DNA of 64,000 bases, from NCBI GenBank assembly GCA_029203185.1, contig CP119310.1:2796001-2860000 (forward strand). The letters are read 5' to 3'. Each line of letters begins with the position of its first letter. The stretch's first letter is position 1. The position numbers and the translations under genes were made by a program. The notes beneath the pieces were generated by a model. That model saw nothing but the letters and a program-made list of their open reading frames with translations. It was not told the origin of the DNA and ran no database searches. The DNA comes from Candidatus Chryseobacterium colombiense (lineage in GTDB: Bacteria; Bacteroidota; Bacteroidia; Flavobacteriales; Weeksellaceae). Of the stretch, positions 43,456 to 52,833 are shown one piece after another.

Positions 43456-45447
43456 ATGCAATTCAAACTTCAGTCAGAATATCAGCCAACCGGAGATCAG
43501 CCCAAAGCGATCGAAAAACTTACCCATGGAATAGAAATCGGTGAGAAATATCAAACATTGCTAGGAGTAACCGGATCCGGGAAAACGTTTACCATTGCCA
43601 ATGTTGTGAACAATGTTCAAAGGCCAACCTTGGTTTTGGCGCATAATAAAACTTTGGCGGCTCAGCTTTTTATGGAGTTCAAAGAATTTTTCCCTGAAAA
43701 TGCTGTCGAATATTTTGTAAGTTATTACGATTATTATCAGCCTGAAGCCTATATTGCCAGCTCCGGAACTTATATTGAAAAAGATTTAAGTATTAATGAA
43801 GAAGTAGAAAAACTTCGTCTCTCTGCAACCGCGAGTTTACTTTCCGGAAGAAGAGACGTTTTGATTGTTGCTTCAGTTTCCTGTATTTATGGTATCGGAA
43901 ACCCGAATGAATTTCATAAATCACTCATTTCTCTTGAATTGGGGGAGAAAACAACCAGAACCGCTTTACTCCACTCATTGGTTAGTGCATTATATGCGAG
44001 AACCTTAAATGAATTTCAAAGAGGAACATTTCGCGTAAAAGGAGATGTGATTGATGTTTTCCCTGCTTATGCAGACAACGCTATCAGAATTCAGTTTTTT
44101 GGGGATGAGATTGAAAAGATTCAGAGCTTTGATCCTGTTTCAGGGAATGTAACATCCAATTTTGAACAGATCCAAATTTATCCTGCCAATTTATTCGTGA
44201 CTTCTAAGGAAACATTGAACGGAGCAATTCGCGATATTCAAGACGATCTGGTAAAGCAGGTTGATTTCTTTAATTCTGTTGAAAAACCTCTGGAAGCCAA
44301 AAGATTACAGGAAAGAACCGAACTTGATTTAGAAATGATTAAAGAGCTAGGTTATTGCTCAGGAATTGAAAATTATTCAAGATATCTGGATGGAAGAGAG
44401 CCAGGAACAAGACCTTTCTGCCTGATTGATTATTTCCCGAAGGATTTCTTAATGGTGATTGACGAGAGCCATGTTACCGTTCCACAGGTTCACGCGATGT
44501 ACGGAGGCGACCGAAGCAGAAAAGAATCTTTGGTGGAATATGGTTTCAGACTTCCGGCTGCAATGGATAACCGACCATTAAAATTCCAGGAGTTTGAAGG
44601 TATGCAAAATCAGGTTATCTATGTTTCTGCAACACCTGCTGATTATGAGCTTGAAAAAACGGGAGGAGAATATATTGAGCAGATTATCCGACCAACCGGA
44701 CTTTTAGACCCTATTATCGAAGTAAGACCTTCCTTAAACCAAATTGATGATTTAATGGAGGAAATCCAGAAAAGAGCAGATGCTGATGAAAGAGTTTTAG
44801 TGACTACTTTAACGAAGAAAATGGCAGAAGAGCTCACTAAATATTTTACAAAATTCGGAATAAGAACAAGATATATTCATTCTGATGTAGAAACTCTGGA
44901 ACGTATCCAGATCATGCAAGATTTACGTCTTGGAGTTTTTGATGTTCTGATTGGTGTCAACTTATTGAGAGAAGGGTTGGATTTACCTGAAGTTTCTTTG
45001 GTTGCTATTCTGGATGCGGATAAAGAAGGAATGCTGCGAAGCAGAAGATCAATGATTCAAACAGTTGGTCGTGCCGCAAGAAATATTAATGGTAAAGCCA
45101 TTATGTATGCCGATAAAATCACAAAATCAATGCAGGCAACGCTCGATGAGACGGAATATCGTCGTGCAAAACAAATACAATATAACGAAGAACACGGAAA
45201 AGTTCCTGAGGCCCTTAATAAAAAAATCTCTGACAATTTAGTAGGCCGAAGCAAAGATTTCCCTGATGAAAAATATACACAAAAGGAAATTCTGCAAAAA
45301 GTTGCAGAAACGAAGGCCTCTTATACTTCTGAAGACGTAGAAAAAATCATTACTCAGAAGCAGAAAGAAATGGAAACCGCAGCAAAAAACCTTGATTTTA
45401 TAAAAGCTGCTAAACTGAGAGATGAAATTGCCGCTTTGAGAGATTAG
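43456..45447 (+). CDS. uvrB: Excinuclease ABC subunit UvrB
   Basis: 663 residues (E. coli 673). UvrB is the helicase-like core of nucleotide excision repair. Walker [14 protein letters not shown] is at about residues 38-50. The beta-hairpin segment [20 protein letters not shown] is typical, the DESH Walker B is [11 protein letters not shown], and the C-terminal UVR domain (about 620-660, ending [13 protein letters not shown]) contacts UvrC. The whole is collinear with known UvrB. It is a single gene. Confidence 0.97.
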   Translation: MQFKLQSEYQPTGDQPKAIEKLTHGIEIGEKYQTLLGVTGSGKTFTIANVVNNVQRPTLVLAHNKTLAAQLFMEFKEFFPENAVEYFVSYYDYYQPEAYIASSGTYIEKDLSINEEVEKLRLSATASLLSGRRDVLIVASVSCIYGIGNPNEFHKSLISLELGEKTTRTALLHSLVSALYARTLNEFQRGTFRVKGDVIDVFPAYADNAIRIQFFGDEIEKIQSFDPVSGNVTSNFEQIQIYPANLFVTSKETLNGAIRDIQDDLVKQVDFFNSVEKPLEAKRLQERTELDLEMIKELGYCSGIENYSRYLDGREPGTRPFCLIDYFPKDFLMVIDESHVTVPQVHAMYGGDRSRKESLVEYGFRLPAAMDNRPLKFQEFEGMQNQVIYVSATPADYELEKTGGEYIEQIIRPTGLLDPIIEVRPSLNQIDDLMEEIQKRADADERVLVTTLTKKMAEELTKYFTKFGIRTRYIHSDVETLERIQIMQDLRLGVFDVLIGVNLLREGLDLPEVSLVAILDADKEGMLRSRRSMIQTVGRAARNINGKAIMYADKITKSMQATLDETEYRRAKQIQYNEEHGKVPEALNKKISDNLVGRSKDFPDEKYTQKEILQKVAETKASYTSEDVEKIITQKQKEMETAAKNLDFIKAAKLRDEIAALRD

Positions 45448-45465
45448 AAAAACTTAATTTAAAGA

Positions 45466-45494
45466 TTTCGGCGGCATCTTCGATGCCGCCGAAA
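45466..45494. terminator. Bidirectional terminator after uvrB
   Basis: A GC-rich perfect 13-bp stem TTTCGGCGGCATC/GATGCCGCCGAAA with loop TTC lies between convergent uvrB and the DUF3820 gene. Confidence 0.85.
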
Positions 45495-45502
45495 CTTATT
45501 TT

Positions 45503-45766
45503 TTAAAACTTAAATGTTTTTGGCTTTACCTTATCATAGTTTACAGTTCCTCCTCGAAGAGGAATTAAAAGATCCATCAAACCGTTGAGTTTAATTTCAT
45601 AAATCGTTGAGAGCTGCATACCTAGTTTTCCTTTTGGCATTCCTTTACGATAAAACCATTCGAGATAACTTATCGGCAAATCTGCTAAAATTGTCCCTTC
45701 GTATTTCCCGAAAGGCATTTTAACAACACAAATTTCTTTTAATATTTCAGGGTTTATTCCTTCCAC
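45503..45766 (-). CDS. DUF3820 family protein
   Basis: 87 residues. It begins at GTG 45766, since an in-frame stop lies just upstream and no ATG is available. MPFGKYEGTILADLPISYLEWFYRKG followed by PKGKLGMQL.TIYEIKLNGL is the DUF3820 signature. In several proteins this domain appears next to exonuclease domains. The function is unknown. It starts 2 bases after the AI-2E gene stop codon, so the two are coupled. Confidence 0.82.
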   Translation of the reverse strand: MEGINPEILKEICVVKMPFGKYEGTILADLPISYLEWFYRKGMPKGKLGMQLSTIYEIKLNGLMDLLIPLRGGTVNYDKVKPKTFKF

Positions 45767-45768
45767 TT

Positions 45769-46854
45769 TTATACTATTATATCAATTTTATTATCTGTTT
45801 CTTCCTCATCACCCGGAAGTTTAAGTTCCGGCGTACTTTCTTCAGAAAATTCATCTCTGTATACCTGGATTAAAAGAAGCGTTAAAGAGATCAGAATCGG
45901 TCCAAAAATAAGGCCCATAAAGCCAAATAGGTTCATTCCCATGATAATGCCGAAAACGGTATTTAAAGGATGAATATCTTCTAGTTTTTTTAACAACGTA
46001 AATCGCAATAGATTATCAGTCAATCCTACAATGACAAGACAATAAATAGCTAATCCGATTCCTTGTCCCGTATTTCCTTCTGCAATCATAAAAATACAGA
46101 TCGGAACATATACAATTGCTGCACCTACAATCGGGATCATGGACGCCGCTGCAGTGAGAGCAAAAAGCAGAACAGGACTTGGCGCACCAAAAATAAAGTA
46201 TCCTACCAAACCTACTAATCCTTGTCCCATTGCAACAACCGGAATTCCGATAGCATTTGCGATAATCAGTTTTCGCATCTTCTCTCCAATCAACGATACA
46301 TTTGCTCTTTTAAGAGGAGCCGAAGAAGATATTATTCTTTCAAAAAACCTGGGTCTTTCCAGCATAAAGTAAAGAATAAAATACATCGACATAATCACTG
46401 TAAGCGTATTGAAAGTACCGCTCAACGCTTTGGTTGAGAACTGTCCTACATTACTTTTCAGTTTATCCATGTTTTCTTTGCTTAAAATATCAAATCCTAC
46501 TTTTGAATAAATATAGGAGTGTATTTTTTCCAGAAACACATTAAACTTATCCATATAAGCCTGTGCATTTCCCAATTTTTCGATCAAAAGATCGCCAATA
46601 AAATAAATAGGCAGAATGAGGATTATTAAACTAGCAAGCATTAACACCAAAGAAGCAAGCCAGGGTTTCCATTTTTTCTCCTCCTGAAGGTAGAAATTAT
46701 ACTTTCGGCAAACGACATAAATGGTAATCGCGCCCAATACAGAAGGAATAAAAAGAGCAAGATTAAAGCAAATTAATCCCGCTAAAATTAGAATGATTGC
46801 AAGTAAGGCAACCTGCTTTATGGCAATACTGCTTATCTGTTTATCTTTATTCAT
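45769..46854 (-). CDS. AI-2E family transporter
   Basis: 361 residues with seven or eight transmembrane helices. Family elements include the gap-forming PxxLLFALTAAASMIPIVGA and the late FGIIMGMNLFGFMGLIFGPI. The AI-2E/PurR-regulated permease family includes exporters and antiporters; substrate unknown. The gene is 2 bases after the 46857-47594 gene and ends at the DUF3820 start. Confidence 0.85.
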   Translation of the reverse strand: MNKDKQISSIAIKQVALLAIILILAGLICFNLALFIPSVLGAITIYVVCRKYNFYLQEEKKWKPWLASLVLMLASLIILILPIYFIGDLLIEKLGNAQAYMDKFNVFLEKIHSYIYSKVGFDILSKENMDKLKSNVGQFSTKALSGTFNTLTVIMSMYFILYFMLERPRFFERIISSSAPLKRANVSLIGEKMRKLIIANAIGIPVVAMGQGLVGLVGYFIFGAPSPVLLFALTAAASMIPIVGAAIVYVPICIFMIAEGNTGQGIGLAIYCLVIVGLTDNLLRFTLLKKLEDIHPLNTVFGIIMGMNLFGFMGLIFGPILISLTLLLIQVYRDEFSEESTPELKLPGDEEETDNKIDIIV

Positions 46855-46856
46855 TA

Positions 46857-47594
46857 TTATTTATTATACGTTATCTGCCTTGGTTTTCCCAAATAAGCAC
46901 AGTAAGCGGAATACATTACAGTCGTCATGAATGCACCCGTTAAAAGCACTCCAATACAACATGCCAAAAGACCACAAAAGCTTAATATGAGTCCTAAAAG
47001 TGAAACTACAAAGAACGTTCCGTAATTGTCTTTTGCAATATTATATGCTTTTCCCATTGCATCTAATGCCGAAGCATTTTCAAAAAGTAGAATAGGATAT
47101 CCCAACAAGAAGAAAGGGAAAACCAAAAAGAACGGAATTCCGCACATAGCCAATGCAATTCTTAGTACAACATGGGTAATTAAACTATAAATAAGAATAT
47201 TCACAAAGTTTTGCCTGTAGCCTATAAAAAGGTCTGAAAATTCTATGGTCGCTTTATTGTTATACTTATTGGTCATATAAATCAATCCCACATATATCGG
47301 AGACAACAGGGCCCCTAAAACTCCGGAAAAAGAATAATACAGGGAAAATCCAGGTGAATAATGATACCTGTAATTGGAAAAATCTCCGTTGGAGTCTCTG
47401 ATATTCTCTCCAAAACTCCAAAGATTAAATCCTACAATAGATTCCAGAATTGAGTCTGCAATCACATAGATGATCATACTTACAATTGCATATAGAAAAA
47501 TACCTTTATACATTTCGAAAGCATGAGAAATAATAGATCCGGTATCACGATTAGGTACAGAGCCTTGCTGGTCAAATTCGTTAAATTCAGACAT
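46857..47594 (-). CDS. Multi-pass membrane protein, DUF4013/DUF975-like
   Basis: 245 residues from ATG 47594. An upstream in-frame start adds 16 residues but MSEFNEFDQQGSVPNRD is the more natural beginning. About six hydrophobic segments with IISHAFEMYKGIF near the start and a late ACCIGVLLTGAFMTTVMYSAYCAY. It shares general layout with the proteins at 7610-8317 and 47662-48384. The three may be paralogues. The function is unknown. Confidence 0.65.
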   Translation of the reverse strand: MSEFNEFDQQGSVPNRDTGSIISHAFEMYKGIFLYAIVSMIIYVIADSILESIVGFNLWSFGENIRDSNGDFSNYRYHYSPGFSLYYSFSGVLGALLSPIYVGLIYMTNKYNNKATIEFSDLFIGYRQNFVNILIYSLITHVVLRIALAMCGIPFFLVFPFFLLGYPILLFENASALDAMGKAYNIAKDNYGTFFVVSLLGLILSFCGLLACCIGVLLTGAFMTTVMYSAYCAYLGKPRQITYNK

Positions 47595-47661
47595 GGTTAA
47601 TATTTTATGGTTTATCAAATTTAATTTTTTTTGATAAAACAAAGGCTAAGTATCTGAAAAT

Positions 47662-48384
47662 TTAACTTTTATCCGAAAAAACAGCTTTATAAAGGGAATA
47701 GATCATGGCATTCCAAAACGGAAAAGTAAATAATCCTCCGATAAAAAATACGGCAAAACCAACATATTTGAATAGAAAAGCAACAATAACACATACAAAA
47801 ATTTCTATGAAATACATTTTCAAAGCTTTCCAATTCAAAGCTATACTTTCAAAAATAGTCTTGTTTTGAAAAAACATTAATGGTGCTGCAAACAATGTAA
47901 TCATCACCCAAATTACAGTTAAAATAATTGTTGGCGCTGTAAACCTGAAGACGCAATACCAAAAGATATAAAATGAAACATATTTAAAAAAATTAAGCCC
48001 ACTATATCCTACAAACAAATCTCCCAATTCCGGCTTTTCGTTAAGATCTATTTTTCTGTAAATTTGGTAAAATCCAATATTTAAAGGGTATAAAAAAATC
48101 GAAGTCCCCATCATCCACAAATAAAAACTTTGGTAGTTTTCTGTTGCAATCACTTTATTAAACTCTTCCATATATATCTTCATTCCTTGCTGCATATACT
48201 TCGAAACTTCATTCATTTGACTTATAATTTCATATTTTGTATTACATATAAAAAATACCGTCATAAAGATTCCAAAGTACATAATGGAAAACATCAGCTG
48301 AAAAACCAATGTCTTATTCCAATAGAAAAAAACCTGCTTCAAAATAAAATCAATTCCCGGTTTCTGTGGATATTTGTTCTGCAT
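47662..48384 (-). CDS. Multi-pass membrane protein, related to the neighbour
   Basis: 240 residues from the ATG at 48384 (MQNKYPQKPG); an upstream TTG is less likely. About six hydrophobic segments, with an N-terminal FILKQVFFYWNKTLVFQLMFSI and a late GGLFTFPFWNAMIYSLYKAVF that parallels the 46857-47594 protein. No catalytic motif. It is divergent from pabB, with a 47-56 base gap holding the pabB promoter. Confidence 0.6.
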   Translation of the reverse strand: MQNKYPQKPGIDFILKQVFFYWNKTLVFQLMFSIMYFGIFMTVFFICNTKYEIISQMNEVSKYMQQGMKIYMEEFNKVIATENYQSFYLWMMGTSIFLYPLNIGFYQIYRKIDLNEKPELGDLFVGYSGLNFFKYVSFYIFWYCVFRFTAPTIILTVIWVMITLFAAPLMFFQNKTIFESIALNWKALKMYFIEIFVCVIVAFLFKYVGFAVFFIGGLFTFPFWNAMIYSLYKAVFSDKS

Positions 48385-48419
48385 CAAAAAATTTTTGTGC
48401 AAAAGTAAACATCAATAAT

Positions 48420-48427
48420 TACTTTTG
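48420..48427 (+). promoter_or_regulatory. -7 box of pabB
   Basis: TACTTTTG, an exact TAnnTTTG, ends 4 bases before an ATG at 48432 and 13 before the ATG at 48441. A very short or absent leader is implied. Confidence 0.5.
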
Positions 48428-48440
48428 TCGAATGTTTTCA

Positions 48441-49409
48441 ATGAATCATCAAAAATTTATGGAAATGGACGAACTTTCCCTCCAGAAAGTTCCTTATTTC
48501 TTCATCATCGATTTTCTTGGCGAAAATGTAGAAATCTTTAAAGAAGATGATATTAAAAAATCAGGATTACTTATTGATTTTCAAAACTTTTCAAACACAG
48601 AAAGTCCTTCAGAGCTTAATAAAAAAGTGGAATGGAAATCTTTTCCGGAAACTCAGGAAAACTTTGAAAAGGGATTTAATGAAGTTCAGAAAAATATTCG
48701 TTTCGGAAACTCGTATCTCGTTAATTATACCCGAAAAACCAAAATTGAAACGAATTTAACACTTAAAGAAATTTTTTATCATTCCACTGCAAAATACAAG
48801 GTTTTTTATAAAGATTTTTTTGTATTTTTTTCTCCTGAAACTTTTGTAAAGATTATTGATGGAAAAATTCTGACCTATCCTATGAAAGGAACGATTGATG
48901 CTTCTTTGGATAATGCGGCAGAAATCCTGAAAAATGATAAAAAAGAAAAAGCAGAACATTACACTGTAGTGGATTTGCTTAGAAATGATCTGAGCATGGT
49001 TGCAGACGATGTGAAAGTGGATAAATTCCAATATATTGATTTTATAAAAACACAACAAAAAGATTTATTTGCCATGAGCTCTGAAATTTCAGGATCTATA
49101 AAGCCTGAATTTAATGGAAAGATAGGCAGCATTATGAAAACACTCCTTCCTGCCGGTTCTATTTTAGGTGCTCCCAAACCCAAAACTTTAGAAATTATTC
49201 TTAATGCGGAAGGATATGAAAGAGGATATTACACTGGAGTTTGCGGATGGTTTGATGGAAAAAACCTTGACAGCTGTGTAATGATACGTTTTATTGAAAA
49301 AGAAGGTGAAAATCTTTATTTCAAAAGCGGAGGCGGAATAACGCATATGAGTAAATTAGAAGACGAATATCAGGAAATGAAAAACAAAATATATGTCCCA
49401 ATTCATTGA
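48441..49409 (+). CDS. pabB: Aminodeoxychorismate synthase component I
   Basis: 322 residues from ATG 48441. Alternative starts at 48432 (three more residues, spaced as in a leaderless mRNA) and 48459 are possible. The chorismate-binding domain is complete: FGNSYLVNYTRKT, TYPMKGTIDAS, EHYTVVDLLRNDLSMVA and AGSILGAPKPKTLEII, then YYTGVCGWFDG and SGGGITHMS. PabB makes 4-amino-4-deoxychorismate on the way to p-aminobenzoate and folate. It overlaps pabC by 17 bases, so the two are coupled. Confidence 0.87.
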   Translation: MNHQKFMEMDELSLQKVPYFFIIDFLGENVEIFKEDDIKKSGLLIDFQNFSNTESPSELNKKVEWKSFPETQENFEKGFNEVQKNIRFGNSYLVNYTRKTKIETNLTLKEIFYHSTAKYKVFYKDFFVFFSPETFVKIIDGKILTYPMKGTIDASLDNAAEILKNDKKEKAEHYTVVDLLRNDLSMVADDVKVDKFQYIDFIKTQQKDLFAMSSEISGSIKPEFNGKIGSIMKTLLPAGSILGAPKPKTLEIILNAEGYERGYYTGVCGWFDGKNLDSCVMIRFIEKEGENLYFKSGGGITHMSKLEDEYQEMKNKIYVPIH

Positions 49410-50019
49410 GAGCATTAAAGTAGAAGATCAGAAAATTTTTCTTCTGGAATTTCATCAAAAACGGATCAATCAGACCTTTTCACATTTTGGAAAAGAAGGC
49501 TCTATTGATCTGAAAAAAATATATGATCATCTTGAACATGATGAAGATGGCCTTTTTAAGCTTAGATTGGTGTATGATCTCGATAAAAAGATACGTACAC
49601 AGATGATTCCTTATGCTATTCCTGAAATTGCAGATTTTCAGCTGGTGGAAAATAACAGCTATGATTATTCCTTTAAGTTTGAAGACCGAAAGGAGTTGGA
49701 AAAGATGAAAATGAAAGCTAAAGCTGAAGAGATCATCATCGTAAAAAATAACCATATTACGGACACTTCTTTCTCTAACATTCTGTTTTTAAAAGGAAAA
49801 GACTGGTTTACTCCTTCTACATATCTTCTGAACGGTGTACAAAGACAGAATTTACTAAAACATAAAAAGATAAAAGAGACCGAAATTACTTTGCAAAACA
49901 TCAAACAGTTTTCACATTTCCAGCTGATTAATGCCCTGAATGACTTTGATGATATGTTTGTGTATCCTATCGACAGAATTATCAATCTTCCCGACAATGA
50001 AGAATACTTAGATATTTAA
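49393..50019 (+). CDS. pabC: Aminotransferase class IV, probable 4-amino-4-deoxychorismate lyase
   Basis: 208 residues. PabC releases p-aminobenzoate from the PabB product. ITDTSFSNILFLKGKDWFTPSTYLLNGVQR is the class IV pattern (D-T-S-x-N, then the LxG phosphate segment). The PLP lysine is probably in EIIIVKNNHI (about residue 116). It is shorter than E. coli PabC (269). The 17-base overlap with pabB supports the function; a branched-chain aminotransferase is less likely at this length. Confidence 0.8.
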   Translation: MSQFIESIKVEDQKIFLLEFHQKRINQTFSHFGKEGSIDLKKIYDHLEHDEDGLFKLRLVYDLDKKIRTQMIPYAIPEIADFQLVENNSYDYSFKFEDRKELEKMKMKAKAEEIIIVKNNHITDTSFSNILFLKGKDWFTPSTYLLNGVQRQNLLKHKKIKETEITLQNIKQFSHFQLINALNDFDDMFVYPIDRIINLPDNEEYLDI

Positions 50020-50023
50020 AATA

Positions 50024-50058
50024 AAAAAGCTTCCAAAATTTAATTTTGGAAGCTTTTT
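50024..50058. terminator. Bidirectional terminator after pabC
   Basis: 17-base arms AAAAAGCTTCCAAAATT and complement around one T, with A and T flanks, between convergent pabC and menD. Confidence 0.88.
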
Positions 50059-50078
50059 ATATTTAGATAGTCTTATCC

Positions 50079-51749
50079 TTATTTCATAAAATCAAAATAA
50101 GCTTTTAGAATGTCTGCACTGTTTTTTCCGGACGTATTGACTTCCAGAATTTTTGGTTGTGTATCCGCTTTGAAGAAATTCTCCATTACTCTGTCAAGCG
50201 TAAGTTCATCTTCAACTTTAATATAAGAAAAACCAAAATGTTTGGCTAAATACTCTGCATTCTTATGATGTTTGGTAGCAATAAATTCATCTAATGTATT
50301 GGGATTTGCATTTCCAGGTCCGGGAATAATTTTAAAGATATTTCCTTCTCCATTATTAAAAATAATCACCCTTACAAATGGAGGAATATATTGATTCCAA
50401 AGACCATTGATATCATAGAAGAAACTCAGATCTCCGGTAATCAGCAAAGTAGGATTGGCATTTTTTATCGCAAATCCCATTGCTGTAGAGGTAGATCCAT
50501 CAATTCCGCTGGTCCCTCTGTTGCAATAAATTTTACTCTTCCCGAAATCAAACAGCTGTGCGTATCTTATGGCCGAACTGTTGCTGAAATGAATATTGTA
50601 ATTCTCGGGAATTGTTTGAGAAGCTTTATTAAAGAAATAGAAGTCCGAGAAATCAATCTTATTCAGGAAAGACTCATGTTTAGCATCTTTCTTATCTCTT
50701 AAAACATCCCAAAGGTTATAATACGGCCTGGGTTCAAGACTCACAAACTTTAAAAGCTTGGCAAAGAAAACTTCGGGTTTTACTTCAATTTTCTCTGTTA
50801 AAGAAAAATAAGTATCTGGCTGCCACACCTCATCCAAATGCCAATGTTGTTTTGGATGTGCTTTTCTTAAAAATTGTTTTACTTTTTTGGATACAACATT
50901 CTGACCTACTGTAATCAATAAGTCCGGAGCGTATGTTTTATAATCTTCCTCAGTAAAATTAAAAATATAACGGTCAATATGTTTAAAGAATTTTTCGTGA
51001 TGCAGATTAGAATTCGCCTCACTCAATACCACTACAGAATGATTTTTAACCAATTGTGTAAGCTGGTTTTCTAGTTCCGGGCTGTAATCTTTTGTTCCAA
51101 CCAAAAGCATAATCCTTTGGGAAGTATTCCATTCTGCAATCAAATTGGAGGGAATCTCATACTCTTTATGCTTAATTGTCTTTTCCACCGTTGGAAAAGC
51201 AGGAAGTTCAGAAACCAGCTCATATAATGGTTCTTCCAAAGGAATATTAATGTGAACCGGTCCTTGTTTTTCAAAACAAAGCTCAATAGCTTTTTTAATC
51301 GTTTCAAAATTAAGATCTTCTGCATTTTCTTTACCGTCTTCCAAAAGCTGGAAATCTCCGTATGAATGCTGATGAAAAATATTGTTCTGTCTGATGGTTT
51401 GTCCATCAAAAAGATCTACAAAATCCGTCGGTCGGTCTGCTGTTAAAATCAATAATGGGATATTCTGATAAAAAGCTTCTGTAATGGCAGGATAATAATT
51501 GGCTGCAGCAGAACCGCTTGTACAGGTAATCGCAACCGGTTTTTTCTCACTCTTTGCCATTCCCATTCCTACAAAAGCTGCACTTCTTTCATCTACAATA
51601 CTGTAACAATGGAAATTATCCATTTCTGAAAAATGAATCGCCAAAGGAGCATTTCTGGACCCCGGCGAGATAACAATATCTGAAATTCCGTACTGTTGAA
51701 GAAGGTGTGCGAGTATCTGTATACTCCTCTTAGAAGAATATTTTTTCAT
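50079..51749 (-). CDS. menD: 2-succinyl-5-enolpyruvyl-6-hydroxy-3-cyclohexene-1-carboxylate synthase
   Basis: 556 residues (E. coli 556). MenD is a ThDP enzyme that adds succinic semialdehyde to isochorismate in menaquinone synthesis. ISPGSRNAPLAIHF is the conserved N-terminal motif, and VDERSAAFVGMGMAKSEKKPVAITCTSGSAAANYYPA carries the ThDP-activating Glu. The ThDP/Mg site is ITGDLSFFYDINGLWN to NNGEGNIF. Menaquinone is the usual quinone in this class. No other men gene is in the window. Confidence 0.95.
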   Translation of the reverse strand: MKKYSSKRSIQILAHLLQQYGISDIVISPGSRNAPLAIHFSEMDNFHCYSIVDERSAAFVGMGMAKSEKKPVAITCTSGSAAANYYPAITEAFYQNIPLLILTADRPTDFVDLFDGQTIRQNNIFHQHSYGDFQLLEDGKENAEDLNFETIKKAIELCFEKQGPVHINIPLEEPLYELVSELPAFPTVEKTIKHKEYEIPSNLIAEWNTSQRIMLLVGTKDYSPELENQLTQLVKNHSVVVLSEANSNLHHEKFFKHIDRYIFNFTEEDYKTYAPDLLITVGQNVVSKKVKQFLRKAHPKQHWHLDEVWQPDTYFSLTEKIEVKPEVFFAKLLKFVSLEPRPYYNLWDVLRDKKDAKHESFLNKIDFSDFYFFNKASQTIPENYNIHFSNSSAIRYAQLFDFGKSKIYCNRGTSGIDGSTSTAMGFAIKNANPTLLITGDLSFFYDINGLWNQYIPPFVRVIIFNNGEGNIFKIIPGPGNANPNTLDEFIATKHHKNAEYLAKHFGFSYIKVEDELTLDRVMENFFKADTQPKILEVNTSGKNSADILKAYFDFMK

Positions 51750-51833
51750 ACTACAAATTTAACTTATAAATACTGATTTTAAAATCATTTAATTTAAAAA
51801 AAATGTAATTTAGCAGTTCGTAAATTTCTAAAA

Positions 51834-52784
51834 ATGGATAAAATACCTAGTGTAGACCTGCGTGATTTCCTTTCGGGTGAACCGGAACGCAAACAGAAAT
51901 TTGTAAATGAAATCGGAAAAGCTTATGAAGAAATCGGATTTGTTGCCTTAAAAGGGCACTTCTTAGATGATAAGCTTGTAAGTGAATTGTATGGAGAGGT
52001 TAAAAACTTTTTTGAACTTCCAACGGAAACGAAACAGAAGTATGAAATTCCGGGAATTGGTGGACAAAGAGGTTATGTAGGATTCGGAAAAGAAACCGCT
52101 AAAGGTTTCAAAAAAGGAGACTTGAAAGAATTTTGGCATTTCGGACAGTATGTGTCTGATGATTCAAAATATAAAAGTGAGTACCCTGACAATGTAATCG
52201 TTGAAGAACTTCCAAAATTCAACGAAGTAGGTAAGGAAGCTTACCAAATGCTTGAAAAAACAGGACAGTATGTTCTGAGAGCACTTGCTCTGTATCTTGG
52301 TTTGGATGAATTTTATTTTGATAATAAAATTGCAGAAGGAAATTCAATTTTAAGACCTATTCATTACCCTCCAATCACAGAAGAACCGAATGATGCAGTA
52401 AGAGCTGCCGCACACGGAGATATCAACTTGATTACTCTTTTGATGGGTTCTCAGGGGAAAGGTCTTCAGGTTCAAAATCACAATGGAGAATGGATTGATG
52501 CGATTGCAGAACCGGACGAATTGATGATCAACGTTGGAGATATGCTTTCCAGACATACCAACAATAAACTGAAGTCAACTATTCACAGAGTGGTAAACCC
52601 ACCAAGAGAATTATGGAGAACTTCAAGATATTCAATCCCATTCTTTATGCACCCGGTAAGCGAAATGTCTTTAAATGCTCTTGAAAACTGTGTGGACGAA
52701 AACAACCCTAAATTGTATGAAGACACAACTGCAGGAGAATTTTTACACGAAAGATTAATCGAGTTAGGATTAATAAAGAAATAA
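51834..52784 (+). CDS. 2-oxoglutarate/Fe(II)-dependent oxygenase, isopenicillin N synthase-like
   Basis: 316 residues. A non-haem iron oxygenase of the DIOX_N/2OG-FeII_Oxy type: IPSVDLRDF at the N-terminus, iron ligands in AAHGDINLITLL (H-x-D) and STIHRVVNP (His), and the co-substrate RxS motif in TSRYSIPFF. The length is typical. Substrate unknown; despite the IPNS family name, no antibiotic synthesis genes are nearby. It converges on the HlyD gene. Confidence 0.85.
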   Translation: MDKIPSVDLRDFLSGEPERKQKFVNEIGKAYEEIGFVALKGHFLDDKLVSELYGEVKNFFELPTETKQKYEIPGIGGQRGYVGFGKETAKGFKKGDLKEFWHFGQYVSDDSKYKSEYPDNVIVEELPKFNEVGKEAYQMLEKTGQYVLRALALYLGLDEFYFDNKIAEGNSILRPIHYPPITEEPNDAVRAAAHGDINLITLLMGSQGKGLQVQNHNGEWIDAIAEPDELMINVGDMLSRHTNNKLKSTIHRVVNPPRELWRTSRYSIPFFMHPVSEMSLNALENCVDENNPKLYEDTTAGEFLHERLIELGLIKK

Positions 52785-52793
52785 AAACAAACA

Positions 52794-52819
52794 AAAAGGG
52801 CTTATTAAAAAGCCCTTTT
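52794..52819. terminator. Bidirectional terminator between oxygenase and HlyD genes
   Basis: A perfect 10-bp stem AAAAGGGCTT/AAGCCCTTTT with loop ATTAAA and a T run on the exit side. Confidence 0.82.
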
Positions 52820-52833
52820 ATTTTTATACTTAT

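Noticed and set aside
51834..52784. Isopenicillin N synthase for antibiotic production near the peptide cluster
   Set aside because: The family similarity is general for 2OG-Fe(II) oxygenases; the gene is on the opposite strand with its own terminator and no other biosynthetic genes.
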